Positions 7,216-15,613 of a stretch of DNA of 38,740 nt are shown piece after piece. The stretch is from Oceanospirillaceae bacterium (lineage in GTDB: Bacteria; Pseudomonadota; Gammaproteobacteria; Pseudomonadales; Balneatricaceae). The notes beneath the pieces are model-generated. The model was not told the DNA's origin and made no database searches. It was given only the letters and a program-made list of their open reading frames with translations. Where the stretch lies: positions 1 through 38,740 of the forward strand of contig JABXIM010000173.1 of assembly GCA_013373085.1 (NCBI GenBank), in the 5' to 3' direction. The position numbers and the translations under genes are program-made. The first letter of the stretch is position 1, and each line of letters begins with the position of its first letter.

Positions 7216-9300
7216 ATGCTCAACCGTATCCATATCCTGCTGTACACCCTGATTCTGTCCTTTTCGCTGCAGACAGCCGTTGCCAGCACAGCGACGCCGG
7301 TCGAGCTGGAGCCCGAGCCGGTTCACAAGCAGACGATGATCGAGATCCTCGACTCGCTGAACCGCGAGCACTACAAGGACATCGATATCGACGACCGCTT
7401 TTCCGGCTGGCTGCTGGATCAGTACCTGGAGGATCTCGACCCCAGCCGCAGCTACTTTTATGCCAGCGACATCGCCGAATTCGAACCTCTCAGAACCCGC
7501 CTCGACGACAGCCTCAGAACCGGCGATCTCGAAGACGCCTATATCATTTTCAATCGCTATCAGGAGCGAGTACACGAGCGTCTCAACTTCATGATCGGCC
7601 AGCTCGAAGACGGCATCGACGACCTGAATTTCGATGTCGACGAGACGCTGGACAGCGACCGCTCCGAAGCCCCCTGGGTCGACACCCGGGAACAGATGGA
7701 CGCGCTCTGGCACAAGCGCCTGAAGAGCGCCGCGCTGAGCCTGAAACTGGCCGACCAGACACCCGAACAGATCACGGAGACGCTGCTCAAGCGCTACCGC
7801 TACCAGCTGCATCGCACAGAACAGCTCAAAAGCGAGGACGTATTCCAGACTTATGCCAACGCGCTGTCCAAGGGATACGACCCCCACACCCAGTACTTTT
7901 CGCCGCGCAGCTCGGAAAATTTCCAGATCAACATGAGCCTGTCGCTCGAGGGTATCGGTGCGGTACTGCAGAACGACGACGAGTACACCAAGATCGTACG
8001 CCTGGTGCCGGCCGGCCCGGCAGAAAAGACCGGCCAGCTCAAGGCAGCCGACAAGATTGTCGCGGTCGCCCAGGGTGACGACGGCGAGATGGTCGACATT
8101 ATCGGCTGGCGCCTTGACGATGTGGTCGACAAGATCCGCGGCCCGGCGGACACCGTGGTGCGACTGCAGGTCATGCCGGCCGACAGCAAGGACCGACAGA
8201 AGCGCAAGGAAGTCCGGATTGTCCGCAGCAAGGTCAAACTCGAGGAACAGGCGGCTCATAAGCGCATCCTGGATCTGGACTACAAGGGCGAGAAGTACCG
8301 CCTCGGCGTCATCGAAATTCCAGCCTTCTATATCGATTTCGCTGCCCTGCAGAGCGGCGACCCCAATTACAAGAGCACCACCCGGGACGTCGAACGCCTT
8401 ATCCAGGAACTGCTCAAGGAAGACATCCAGGGACTCGTTATCGACCTGCGGGACAATGGCGGCGGCTCGCTGCGCGAGGCCAATGAGCTTATCGGACTCT
8501 TCATCAGCCGCGGCCCGACGGTACAGATACGCGACCCCAATGGCCGGATCGATATCCTTGGCGACTTCGATGCCGGCGTCGCCTACAACGGCCCGCTGGC
8601 CGTACTGGTCAACCGTCTTAGCGCATCGGCCTCGGAGATCTTCGCCGGCGCCATCCAGGACTATCGCCGCGGCATCATCGTCGGCAGCCAGACCTTCGGC
8701 AAAGGCACCGTGCAGTCACTGCACAGCCTGCGACACGGGCAGCTGAAGATGACCCACGCCAAGTTTTACCGCATATCGGGCGACAGCACCCAGAACAAGG
8801 GCGTCGTGCCCGACATACTGCTGCCCAGCCTCTACAACGAGCTCGACATCGGCGAGAGTGCCCTCGAGGGCGCCCTGCCCTGGGATCAGGTCCGAGCCGT
8901 TCGACACGGAAAATTCCTCGGCGTCGACAACTTCATCGACGAACTGACTGCGCGCCACCAGAAGCGCGTCGCTTCGGACCCCGACTTCATGTTCATGCGC
9001 GAGCAGGTCGAACATCTCAAGGAAGACAATGACGACAACATCATCCCGCTCAGCGAAAAAACCCTGCGGGAAGAGCGCGACAAAGCTGATCAATGGCAGC
9101 TGGATGCCCAGAACCGCCGCCGCGCCCTGAAGCAACAACCCCCACTGAAGGCCCTGACAGAACTGGATGACGAACTGAGAAAGGACGAGCAGGGTCGCCC
9201 CATCAGCCCGGAATCGGAAGCACAATTGGCGGAAACCGGGCGCATCCTGCTGGATATGGTAGACCTGAGCCTCAGCTACAGCACCACTGCCAAACAGTAA
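7216..9300 (+). CDS. prc: carboxy-terminal processing protease Prc/Tsp
   Basis: 694 aa from ATG 7216, close to E. coli Prc. The start is set by the signal peptide MLNRIHILLYTLILSFSLQTAVA; longer open frames upstream overlap the FKBP gene. Order of domains: N-terminal helical region, a PDZ domain around residues 235-325 (LEGIGAVLQNDDEYTKIVRL), the S41 protease core (VIDLRDNGGGSL; catalytic pair Ser471 in LSASASE and Lys496 in FGKGTVQ), and a C-terminal DUF3340-type region. Prc degrades periplasmic proteins bearing nonpolar C-termini and trims lipoproteins and cell-wall hydrolases. Stop codon and next start are only 9 bp apart, suggesting an operon. Confidence 0.96.
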   Translation: MLNRIHILLYTLILSFSLQTAVASTATPVELEPEPVHKQTMIEILDSLNREHYKDIDIDDRFSGWLLDQYLEDLDPSRSYFYASDIAEFEPLRTRLDDSLRTGDLEDAYIIFNRYQERVHERLNFMIGQLEDGIDDLNFDVDETLDSDRSEAPWVDTREQMDALWHKRLKSAALSLKLADQTPEQITETLLKRYRYQLHRTEQLKSEDVFQTYANALSKGYDPHTQYFSPRSSENFQINMSLSLEGIGAVLQNDDEYTKIVRLVPAGPAEKTGQLKAADKIVAVAQGDDGEMVDIIGWRLDDVVDKIRGPADTVVRLQVMPADSKDRQKRKEVRIVRSKVKLEEQAAHKRILDLDYKGEKYRLGVIEIPAFYIDFAALQSGDPNYKSTTRDVERLIQELLKEDIQGLVIDLRDNGGGSLREANELIGLFISRGPTVQIRDPNGRIDILGDFDAGVAYNGPLAVLVNRLSASASEIFAGAIQDYRRGIIVGSQTFGKGTVQSLHSLRHGQLKMTHAKFYRISGDSTQNKGVVPDILLPSLYNELDIGESALEGALPWDQVRAVRHGKFLGVDNFIDELTARHQKRVASDPDFMFMREQVEHLKEDNDDNIIPLSEKTLREERDKADQWQLDAQNRRRALKQQPPLKALTELDDELRKDEQGRPISPESEAQLAETGRILLDMVDLSLSYSTTAKQ

Positions 9301-9309
9301 GGACACGCC

Positions 9310-10080
9310 ATGGGCATCGGACGCCGCCCACTGATCCTGCTTGGCACACCGATCCTGATAGCAGCCCTCGGCTTCGGGGGCTACTTCAGTTACCAGAGCC
9401 TGCAGAGCCAGCACCAGGACAATATCAAGGAACTGGAACTCTTTGGCTTCGGCATGGTGTCGCACTCCCCCTACACCGAATCAATCGGTGAGCTCGGCGC
9501 AACGCAACTGCCGGCAACCTTCGCCGAATCCGATCTGACACCGACGCAAAAGGTGATATACGGCCTGATGCAGGACAAGGACCGGCTGATGGACGAGAAC
9601 CGTGCGCTTAAGACACAGTTGCAGGCACTCGAAAAACAGGTCAGCGAACTGCAAGAGTATCGCGAACTGAACGAGCGCTTCGCTCCGGAAAGCTTCGACG
9701 AGGAAATACGGCGGGTCGAAAAAGACCTGAAAGCCTATCTGCTGCGGCTACCGGAAGCCGAGCGCTTCTCAAACCTTCAGCTTGAGATCATGGCGACATC
9801 ATCGGCCCGTGAGTACCGGCGTTTCGTGGAACAGCATCGCCTGATGCTGGAAAACGCCGAACGCGCCCGCATCATCAACGGGCAGCTGCCCGCATACGCC
9901 TTCTGTGTCGGGGACGCGACGACAATCGCGGCCAACTCGGCGAACGAGGAAAGGATGCTGGCGCAATACCTGCGGACAGGCGACGACGATCTGCTGACCG
10001 CGCCACTGCGCAACGATCTGCAGATAGTGCTGAAGCCCTGTCAACAAGCACTGCGCAAGGCTCTGGAAGCAACACTGTAG
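9310..10080 (+). CDS. membrane-anchored coiled-coil protein downstream of prc
   Basis: 256 aa, no family recognised. One hydrophobic segment near the N-terminus (PLILLGTPILIAALGFGGYF, residues 7-26) with few charges after it predicts an inner-membrane anchor and a periplasmic body. Residues about 90-125 form a coiled coil (KDRLMDENRALKTQLQALEK). The C-terminal half is helical with two cysteines (AFCVGDATT and KPCQQALR) that could form a disulfide outside the cytoplasm. The 9-bp spacing from prc implies co-transcription. It may assist Prc as an adaptor, but that is inferred from position only. Confidence 0.75.
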   Translation: MGIGRRPLILLGTPILIAALGFGGYFSYQSLQSQHQDNIKELELFGFGMVSHSPYTESIGELGATQLPATFAESDLTPTQKVIYGLMQDKDRLMDENRALKTQLQALEKQVSELQEYRELNERFAPESFDEEIRRVEKDLKAYLLRLPEAERFSNLQLEIMATSSAREYRRFVEQHRLMLENAERARIINGQLPAYAFCVGDATTIAANSANEERMLAQYLRTGDDDLLTAPLRNDLQIVLKPCQQALRKALEATL

Positions 10081-10114
10081 CGACACTCAATGCGCCGCCA
10101 CCTGCGTCCCGGTA

Positions 10115-10438
10115 TCAGTTGTCCTTTTTTGCCGCCAGGCGCGCCAACGCTTCCGCCTTCTTGGCTTCGGCACGGGCTTTCTTGGCAGCAGCCTTGGCTT
10201 CACGCTTGCGCGCCTGCTCGGCTTTCTGCTCCTCCTGGATGCGGTTGAGTTCTTCCTGACGCTGCTGTTCGCGCTCCTGCTTCAGGCGCGCCTTTTCACG
10301 CAGATCGGATACAAACTCTTCAGACTTGCGGTCACGCTCGGCTGCGAGTTCTTCGATTCGCTCACGCTTGCTGGCTTCGATGTTGGCTTCAAGTTGCTGC
10401 AGCTTGGCTATCTGAGCCTCGAGATCGGTTTTGGTCAT
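10115..10438 (-). CDS. small Lys/Ala/Glu-rich coiled-coil protein
   Basis: 107 aa, almost entirely charged helix: heptad-like Glu/Lys/Arg in the first two thirds (IAKLQQLEANIEASKRER) and a basic Ala/Lys tail (AKAAAKKARAEAKKAEALAR) reminiscent of TolA domain II or histone-H1-like tails. No membrane segment or signal peptide. It is convergent with the gene after prc, 34 bp apart, and divergent from rpsA. Low-complexity sequence makes homology unreliable. It could be a nucleoid or scaffold protein. The complete frame and clean start support a real gene, but function is unknown. Confidence 0.65.
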   Translation of the reverse strand: MTKTDLEAQIAKLQQLEANIEASKRERIEELAAERDRKSEEFVSDLREKARLKQEREQQRQEELNRIQEEQKAEQARKREAKAAAKKARAEAKKAEALARLAAKKDN

Positions 10439-10506
10439 CTACTTCGGGTACACACTCTGCTTTGTTGATTCAGACGCCAATTATAACGACATCTAGCAGA
10501 GGAACG

Positions 10507-10684
10507 CTATCTTCACCTTTGCATTAGCTGTATAATATGCCTCCCTTTTGCGATGACCGGCCGCCCGTCAGCCTCGGCGGTCGCTGTCGCCCAAGCGTTA
10601 AACCTGACCCTATACAGCTGACGGTATAGGAAGCTCGCGCAGTCCGATCTACACAGGACGGCCGACTTACAATAGGACTATTTC
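10507..10684 (+). promoter_or_regulatory. rpsA promoter and structured leader
   Basis: A consensus -10 box TATAAT lies at 10531-10536; the -35 is poor (best CTATCT at 10507-10512 with 18-bp spacing). This gives an untranslated leader of about 140 nt, long for one gene. The leader contains CCTATAC (10609-10615) pairing with GTATAGG (10624-10630) and only a weak AGGA (10675-10678) before the ATG. In E. coli the rpsA leader lacks a canonical Shine-Dalgarno and is folded into hairpins through which S1 represses its own translation; the same logic is inferred here. Confidence 0.6.
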
Positions 10685-12364
10685 ATGAGCGAAAGCTTTG
10701 CTGAACTGTTTGAAGAATCCCTGCAGAACGTAGACATGACCCCGGGCACCCTGGTCATGGGTGAAGTTGTCGATATCGACAGCGACTGGGTTACCGTGAA
10801 CGCAGGTCTCAAATCCGAAGCCATCATTCCCCGCGCACAATTCCTGAACGACGCCAACGAACTGGAAATCCAGATCGGCGATACCGTTAAGGTTGCCCTC
10901 GAAGCGGTTGAAGACGGTTTCGGTGAAACCCGCCTGTCCCGCGAAAAGGCCAAGCGCGCCGAAGCCTGGGAAGTTCTGCAGACCAAATTCGAAGCCGAAG
11001 AAACCGTCAAAGGTTATATCAGCGGCAAGGTCAAGGGCGGTTTCACTGTCAGCATCAACAACATCCAGGGCTTCCTGCCGGGCTCCCTGGTCGACGTTCG
11101 CCCGGTTCGCGACGTAGACCACCTGGAAGGCAAGGAACTGGAATTCAAACTGATCAAGCTGGATCCGAAGCGCAACAACATCGTTGTTTCGCGTCGTGCA
11201 GTCCTGCAGGAAGCCAACAGCGCTCAGCGTGAAGAGCTGCTGGCTACCCTGGAAGAAGGCCAGGTCGCCAAGGGTTACGTCAAGAACCTGACCAACTACG
11301 GTGCCTTCATCGATCTGGGTGGCGTCGACGGCCTGCTGCACATCACTGATATGGCTTGGAAGCGCATTTCCCACCCGAGCGAAATGCTGAACCCGGGCGA
11401 CGAGATCTCTGTCAAGATCATCAAGTTCGACAAAGAGACCGGCCGCATCTCCCTGGGTCTGAAGCAGCTGAGCGAAGATCCGTGGGAAGCCATCAAGTCC
11501 CGCTACCCGGCTGGCAGCAAGGTACCGGCGCGTGTCACCAACCTGACCGACTACGGCTGCTTCGCTTCCATCGAAGATGGCGTGGAAGGCCTGGTTCACG
11601 TGTCCGAAATGTCCTGGACCAACAAGAACATCCACCCGTCCAAAGTCGTTCAGATCGGCGACGAGATCGAAGTGATGATTCTGGATGTCGACGAAGAGCG
11701 TCGTCGTATCTCCCTGGGCATCAAGCAGTGCACCGAAAACCCGTGGATCTCCTTCGCTGAGCAGTACGCTGCTGGCGATCGCGTTTCCGGCACCATCAAA
11801 ACCATCACCGATTTCGGTATCTTCGTTGGCCTGGACAACGAACTGGACGGTCTGGTGCACATGTCTGACATCACCTGGGAAGCCGACGCCGAGGCAGCTC
11901 TGCGCCAGTTCAAGAAGGGTGAGGAAGTCGACGCTGTCATCCTGTCCATCGATGCAGAGAAAGAGCGCATCTCCCTGGGCGTCAAGCAGCTGGAAAGCGA
12001 TCCGTTCAGTGAATACGTCCTGGCGAACGACAAGGGCACCATCGTTACCGGTACCGTCAAGTCCGTTGAACCGAAAGCCGCTATCATCGAGCTGGCCGAA
12101 GGTATCGAAGGCACTCTGAAGGCATCCGAGCTGGCCGCTGAGCGCATCGACGACGCCACCACCTTCCTGAAGGTCGGCGAAACCGTCGAAGCCAAGATCA
12201 CCAACGTTGATCGTCGCAACCGCAACATCAACCTGTCGATCCGCGCCAAAGATCAGGCTGAAGAGAAAGAAGCTCTGAAAGCCGTTCGCAGCCAGGAAGT
12301 CGAGACCGCTGGTCCGACCACCATCGGCGAACTGATCAAGCAGCAGATGCTGAAAAACAACTAA
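10685..12364 (+). CDS. rpsA: 30S ribosomal protein S1
   Basis: 559 aa, within two residues of the E. coli protein. Six S1 (OB-fold) repeats are visible, beginning near residues 20, 105, 192, 277, 364 and 451; repeats 3-5 show the recurring patterns [30 protein letters not shown] and ISLGIKQ. S1 binds mRNA on the small subunit and helps translation of structured or weakly initiated messages. Codon use is visibly biased toward preferred codons, as expected of a highly expressed gene. Unlike the common cmk-rpsA-ihfB arrangement, the gene here is monocistronic with its own promoter and terminator. Confidence 0.98.
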   Translation: MSESFAELFEESLQNVDMTPGTLVMGEVVDIDSDWVTVNAGLKSEAIIPRAQFLNDANELEIQIGDTVKVALEAVEDGFGETRLSREKAKRAEAWEVLQTKFEAEETVKGYISGKVKGGFTVSINNIQGFLPGSLVDVRPVRDVDHLEGKELEFKLIKLDPKRNNIVVSRRAVLQEANSAQREELLATLEEGQVAKGYVKNLTNYGAFIDLGGVDGLLHITDMAWKRISHPSEMLNPGDEISVKIIKFDKETGRISLGLKQLSEDPWEAIKSRYPAGSKVPARVTNLTDYGCFASIEDGVEGLVHVSEMSWTNKNIHPSKVVQIGDEIEVMILDVDEERRRISLGIKQCTENPWISFAEQYAAGDRVSGTIKTITDFGIFVGLDNELDGLVHMSDITWEADAEAALRQFKKGEEVDAVILSIDAEKERISLGVKQLESDPFSEYVLANDKGTIVTGTVKSVEPKAAIIELAEGIEGTLKASELAAERIDDATTFLKVGETVEAKITNVDRRNRNINLSIRAKDQAEEKEALKAVRSQEVETAGPTTIGELIKQQMLKNN

Positions 12365-12386
12365 GAAACCTTCGGGTTCTTGGTAG

Positions 12387-12415
12387 AAAAAGGAGCGCTT
12401 CGGCGCTCCTTTTTT
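12387..12415 (+). terminator. rpsA intrinsic terminator
   Basis: AAAAAGGAGCGC (12387-12398), a TTCG tetraloop and GCGCTCCTTTTTT form a twelve-pair hairpin with a T run 22 bp after the rpsA stop. A smaller hairpin with a TTCG loop (12363-12381) precedes it. Confidence 0.92.
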
Positions 12416-12502
12416 CGTTTCTGCCCCGCTGCAGATTTGCCGGAATCGCAGGATCGATGGAGCCGCAATGGCACCGTAGTGACGGTTTGCTCAAGGTATC
12501 AA

Positions 12503-12522
12503 GCGGCGCAACCCATCCTACG
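12503..12522. repeat. GCGCAACCCATCCTACG-type intergenic repeat arm
   Basis: This 20-bp segment between the two terminators matches the arm of a dispersed intergenic repeat that I recall from many gammaproteobacteria (GTAGG-GGGTT ... AACCC-CCTAC type). A related arm occurs at 20825-20836. No partner arm of good quality is seen here, so it looks like a remnant. Confidence 0.4.
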
Positions 12523-12563
12523 AGTCACACCCTTTTCCTGCTTCAGCGCGATGAACCAACAAA

Positions 12564-12590
12564 AAAAAGGAGCACCATGCGCTCCTTTTT
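12564..12590. terminator. bidirectional terminator between rpsA and ycgN
   Basis: AAAAAGGAGC (12564-12573) and GCTCCTTTTT (12581-12590) pair perfectly around a seven-base loop. The minus strand gives a run of eight T, so it mainly ends the ycgN operon; the plus strand also has a T run. The stem is nearly identical to the rpsA terminator 175 bp away. Confidence 0.88.
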
Positions 12591-12623
12591 CATGCAGCCA
12601 ACAACCAGCGGCCAGCCGCGAAC

Positions 12624-13073
12624 TTACAGCTTGTCGGTCATGATCACGTAATCGACAAGGTCGTCGTCGCTGATTTCGTTATCCAGCACTTCATACCAAT
12701 CCAGTACGGAGGCGTGCGCTTCGCGCACCGTCTCCGGACGACCACTGATCAGCGGATGCCAGTCCGGCAGATCCTTGCCCTCGTATACGAGCCGGTATGC
12801 GCAGGTCCGTGGCAGCCAGTGAAATTCGGCCACGTCCTGCGGCCGCAGCTTGACGCACGACGGCACCAGCGTGCAGCGGTTTTCGTATTCAGTGCAACGA
12901 CAGTTGTCGAGATCGAGCAGATGACAGACCGCCGTGGTGTAAAACACCTCGGCGGTATCTTCGTCCTCGACCTTGTGCAGACAACAGAGCGCACAGCCGT
13001 CGCAGAGCGACTCCCACTCCTGCGGCGTCATCTCCTGCAGCGACTTGCTGCGCCAGAAGACCTCCTGCGCCAC
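12624..13073 (-). CDS. ycgN: YcgN-type cysteine-cluster protein (UPF0260)
   Basis: 149 aa, standard for UPF0260. Clustered cysteines CDGCALCC (residues about 24-31), then CHLLDLDNCRCTEYENRC and SCVKLRP, form the pattern of the zinc/iron-chelating CxxCxxCC family. Its biochemical role is not established. Translation starts at GTG 13073, two bases after the ycgL stop, so the two are translationally coupled. It is the last gene of the dnaX-to-ycgN run and is followed by a strong terminator. Confidence 0.92.
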   Translation of the reverse strand: MAQEVFWRSKSLQEMTPQEWESLCDGCALCCLHKVEDEDTAEVFYTTAVCHLLDLDNCRCTEYENRCTLVPSCVKLRPQDVAEFHWLPRTCAYRLVYEGKDLPDWHPLISGRPETVREAHASVLDWYEVLDNEISDDDLVDYVIMTDKL

Positions 13074-13075
13074 GC

Positions 13076-13363
13076 TCAGCGTACCCCGGTTTCGGGACGG
13101 TCGCGAAAGAGATCGAGCATATACTCCTCCTTCGGCGGCGGCATCTGCAGGTAGTATCCCCTTTCGTCGATACCCGCGAGCACCTTTTCGACATCGACCC
13201 GCGCCAGCCTGCGCGACGCCGTGACCGGCATATCCATTACGTGGACGGCACGCCCAAACATTTCAAGCAGCGCCCCGGGCACCCGCTCAAGCTGCTCGCG
13301 CTTGTCGACGTAGAGGTACATCTCGTCCTTGCGCGAGCTTTTGAAAATACTGCAAATCTTCAT
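13076..13363 (-). CDS. ycgL: YcgL domain protein (UPF0745)
   Basis: 95 aa. Matches the YcgL family: ICSIFKSSRKDEMYLYVDKR at the N-terminus, then RVPGALLEMFG and GYYLQMPPPKEEYML. The family has a small alpha/beta fold and no settled function. ATG 13363 (MKICS) is chosen because it gives the family's N-terminus; ATG 13369, two codons earlier, is equally possible, while an extension to 13396 would be unusual. It sits between rnd and ycgN as in Pseudomonas. Confidence 0.92.
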   Translation of the reverse strand: MKICSIFKSSRKDEMYLYVDKREQLERVPGALLEMFGRAVHVMDMPVTASRRLARVDVEKVLAGIDERGYYLQMPPPKEEYMLDLFRDRPETGVR

Positions 13364-13483
13364 TGTCATTACCGCTATTGCCCGCGTGTCGGGCATGATC
13401 GCGCCGAACCCCTCGATTGCCAGAGACCCGTGCGCGCCAATACCAAAGGTGATGCATCCACTGCATCACGTCGTACGGCAGAT

Positions 13484-14659
13484 TTACTGTTCGAACTGAT
13501 TCAGCTGCGCCAGCAGACGCTCACCCACCACCTCGCGCCGCCATCCCTGCAGCCCTTCCGGCAGCCGATACTCGCCGGCCTCTTCCCGCGAACGCACAAG
13601 CGCTTCGAGATCCCGCTTGCGCAACAGCACTTCAGGCGCGATATCGAGCTGCTCGGCACGCTGTCTCGCAATTGCCTTCAGCCTCTTGAGACGCTTGTTC
13701 CAGATAACGTGCAAGGGCTTCGGAATCGGCTCGACCGGCCGCTGCGCCAGCTCCAGCACCGCCTTCTGCAACACATCGAGCATCGCCTGACCATCCTCGC
13801 GCACCACGCGGCGTTTCAGATCCGGCACCCGTGCCAGCTCTTCCAGGTTGCGCGGCCAGCGGTTGATGATCTCCAGCAGCTGCTGATTCCGCAACACCCG
13901 GTTGCGCGGCACATCCCGCGCCCGACAGACCTGCTCGCGCCATGCGGTCAGATCCCGCAACGCCGCCATCTTGTGAGGCGGCACCGCCGCCATCTGACTG
14001 AAACGCAGATAGTAGCTCCAGCCTTCCGGATCGCGATCGACCGCATTGTCGAGCAGCGCTGCCATCTCCTCCGCCAGCCAGGCGGACATACCCCGCTGCT
14101 CGAGTTCCTGTTGCTGCTGACGGCATACCGCTGGCAGATAGGCGACATCCAGCGCCGCATACAGCTCCTGCTGCTGCGTCAAGGGTCGCTGCAACCAGTC
14201 CGAGGTTGTCTCCGCCTTGCCCATCTGCACGCCCAGCGCGTGCTCCAGCATCCGCTGCAGCCCCATGGTGAAGCCCCAACCGACATAGGCGCCGGCGACC
14301 TGGGTGTCGAACAGCGGCTGCGGCAACACACCAAGGCAGTGCAGGAACAGCTCCAGATCCTCGGAGCAGGCGTGCAGCACCTTCAGCACCGACTCGTCGG
14401 TGAAAAGCGCCGCCAGCGGCGCAAAGTCGCTGATCGCCAGCGGATCGATCAAATAGCAACGACGATCGTCCGCCAGCTGGATCAGCCCGGCGATCGGGTA
14501 GAAGGTATCGACCCGCTGGAACTCGGTATCCAGCGCCACCATCGGCAACGTGCGCCAGTACTGACAGAGCCGCGCCAGCTCCTCGTCGGTATCCACCCGG
14601 ACGGGCTGCCGCGCCGCCTCTTCAAGGAGGTGCCAGTCGTATCCATTCGTATCGGTCAT
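13484..14659 (-). CDS. rnd: ribonuclease D
   Basis: 391 aa. The DEDDy 3'-5' exonuclease domain shows motif I VALDTEFQRVDTFYP (about residues 40-55), motif II around HACSEDLELF, and motif III YAALDVAYL (Tyr and Asp of DEDDy). An HRDC domain follows from about residue 210 (ALRDLTAWREQVCRARDVPRN). RNase D matures tRNA 3' ends and trims other stable RNAs. It is separated from recR by 7 bp and from ycgL by 120 bp; the latter gap may hold a minor promoter but none is obvious. Confidence 0.95.
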   Translation of the reverse strand: MTDTNGYDWHLLEEAARQPVRVDTDEELARLCQYWRTLPMVALDTEFQRVDTFYPIAGLIQLADDRRCYLIDPLAISDFAPLAALFTDESVLKVLHACSEDLELFLHCLGVLPQPLFDTQVAGAYVGWGFTMGLQRMLEHALGVQMGKAETTSDWLQRPLTQQQELYAALDVAYLPAVCRQQQQELEQRGMSAWLAEEMAALLDNAVDRDPEGWSYYLRFSQMAAVPPHKMAALRDLTAWREQVCRARDVPRNRVLRNQQLLEIINRWPRNLEELARVPDLKRRVVREDGQAMLDVLQKAVLELAQRPVEPIPKPLHVIWNKRLKRLKAIARQRAEQLDIAPEVLLRKRDLEALVRSREEAGEYRLPEGLQGWRREVVGERLLAQLNQFEQ

Positions 14660-14666
14660 GCCTACC

Positions 14667-15266
14667 TCAAATCAGGCTGCGCCTGCCGGCCAAGGCATGG
14701 GCCAGCGTACCGCCATCAATATACTCGAGCTCGCCGCCGACCGGCACACCGTGGGCGATACGACTGACGCGAATTCCCATTTCCCGCACCTGCTCGGCGA
14801 TGTAGTGAGCCGTCGCCTCCCCTTCCACTGTCGGGTTGGTCGCCAGTATCACTTCCTTCACCTCGCCAGCCTCAAGACGCCCGACCAGGCGATCGATACC
14901 GAGATCGTCCGGTCCGACGCCATCGATCGGCGAAAGATGCCCCTTGAGCACGAAATAGTAGCCGCCGAAGCCACCGGTCTGCTCGATCGCCAGCATATCG
15001 ACCGGAGACTCCAGCACACACAGCAGCGACGGGTCCCGACTCCGGGATGCGCAAATAGCACAGACCGGATCCTCGGACAAAGTCCGGCAGGTCTCGCATT
15101 CGCCGACCTGCTCGACCGCATCGCGCAGCGCTACGGCAAGCTCCAGCGCCGCCGGACGGTCATGCTCGAGCAGATGCAGCGCCATGCGCTGCGCCGACTT
15201 GGGCCCGACACCGGGCAGACAGCGCAGCGCCTTGATCAACTGCTGAATCAGGGGACTGAAGGACAT
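14667..15266 (-). CDS. recR: recombination mediator RecR
   Basis: 199 aa, full length. N-terminal helix-hairpin-helix ([16 protein letters not shown]), a C4 zinc finger ([16 protein letters not shown], about residues 57-72), and a Toprim domain ([20 protein letters not shown] then [16 protein letters not shown]) are all present. RecR acts with RecF and RecO to load RecA on SSB-coated gaps. It follows ybaB by 4 bp, the conserved dnaX-ybaB-recR arrangement. Confidence 0.97.
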   Translation of the reverse strand: MSFSPLIQQLIKALRCLPGVGPKSAQRMALHLLEHDRPAALELAVALRDAVEQVGECETCRTLSEDPVCAICASRSRDPSLLCVLESPVDMLAIEQTGGFGGYYFVLKGHLSPIDGVGPDDLGIDRLVGRLEAGEVKEVILATNPTVEGEATAHYIAEQVREMGIRVSRIAHGVPVGGELEYIDGGTLAHALAGRRSLI

Positions 15267-15270
15267 GGCG

Positions 15271-15597
15271 TCAGAACGGCATGTTGAAGCCAGGCGGCAA
15301 CTGCATGCCGGAGGTCACCTTGGCCATTTTTTCCTTGGTATTGGTCTCGACCTTGCGCACCGCATCGTTGACGGCCGCAGCGATCAGGTCCTCGAGGATT
15401 TCCTTGTCCTCTTCCATCAGGCTGTCATCAAGGGAGATACGCTTGACGTCGTGACGGCCATTCATGACCACCTGTACCAGGCCCGCGCCGGATTCGCCGG
15501 TCACTTCGGCACGCGCAATCTCCTCCTGCGCCCGCTGCATGTCTTCCTGCATTTTCTGGGCCTGTTTCATCAGGTTGCCCATGCCGCCTTTCATCAT
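15271..15597 (-). CDS. ybaB: YbaB/EbfC-family nucleoid-associated protein
   Basis: 108 aa. N-terminal [20 protein letters not shown] and central [18 protein letters not shown] are the family signature. YbaB forms a tweezer-like dimer that binds DNA and shapes the nucleoid. Two adjacent ATG codons (15597 and 15594) could start it; AGAGG is a few bases upstream. It lies 16 bp after dnaX in the same operon. Confidence 0.95.
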   Translation of the reverse strand: MMKGGMGNLMKQAQKMQEDMQRAQEEIARAEVTGESGAGLVQVVMNGRHDVKRISLDDSLMEEDKEILEDLIAAAVNDAVRKVETNTKEKMAKVTSGMQLPPGFNMPF

Positions 15598-15613
15598 TTC
15601 TCATTACCTCTTG

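Noticed and set aside
7129-8259. 376-codon minus-strand frame
   Set aside because: Antisense to prc and without ribosome-binding site or domain.
10667-11860. 397-codon minus-strand frame
   Set aside because: Mirrors the codon-biased rpsA sequence on the other strand; no recognisable domain.
13241-14767. 508-codon plus-strand frame
   Set aside because: Antisense to rnd and ycgL; low-complexity Arg/Gln/Leu/His composition.
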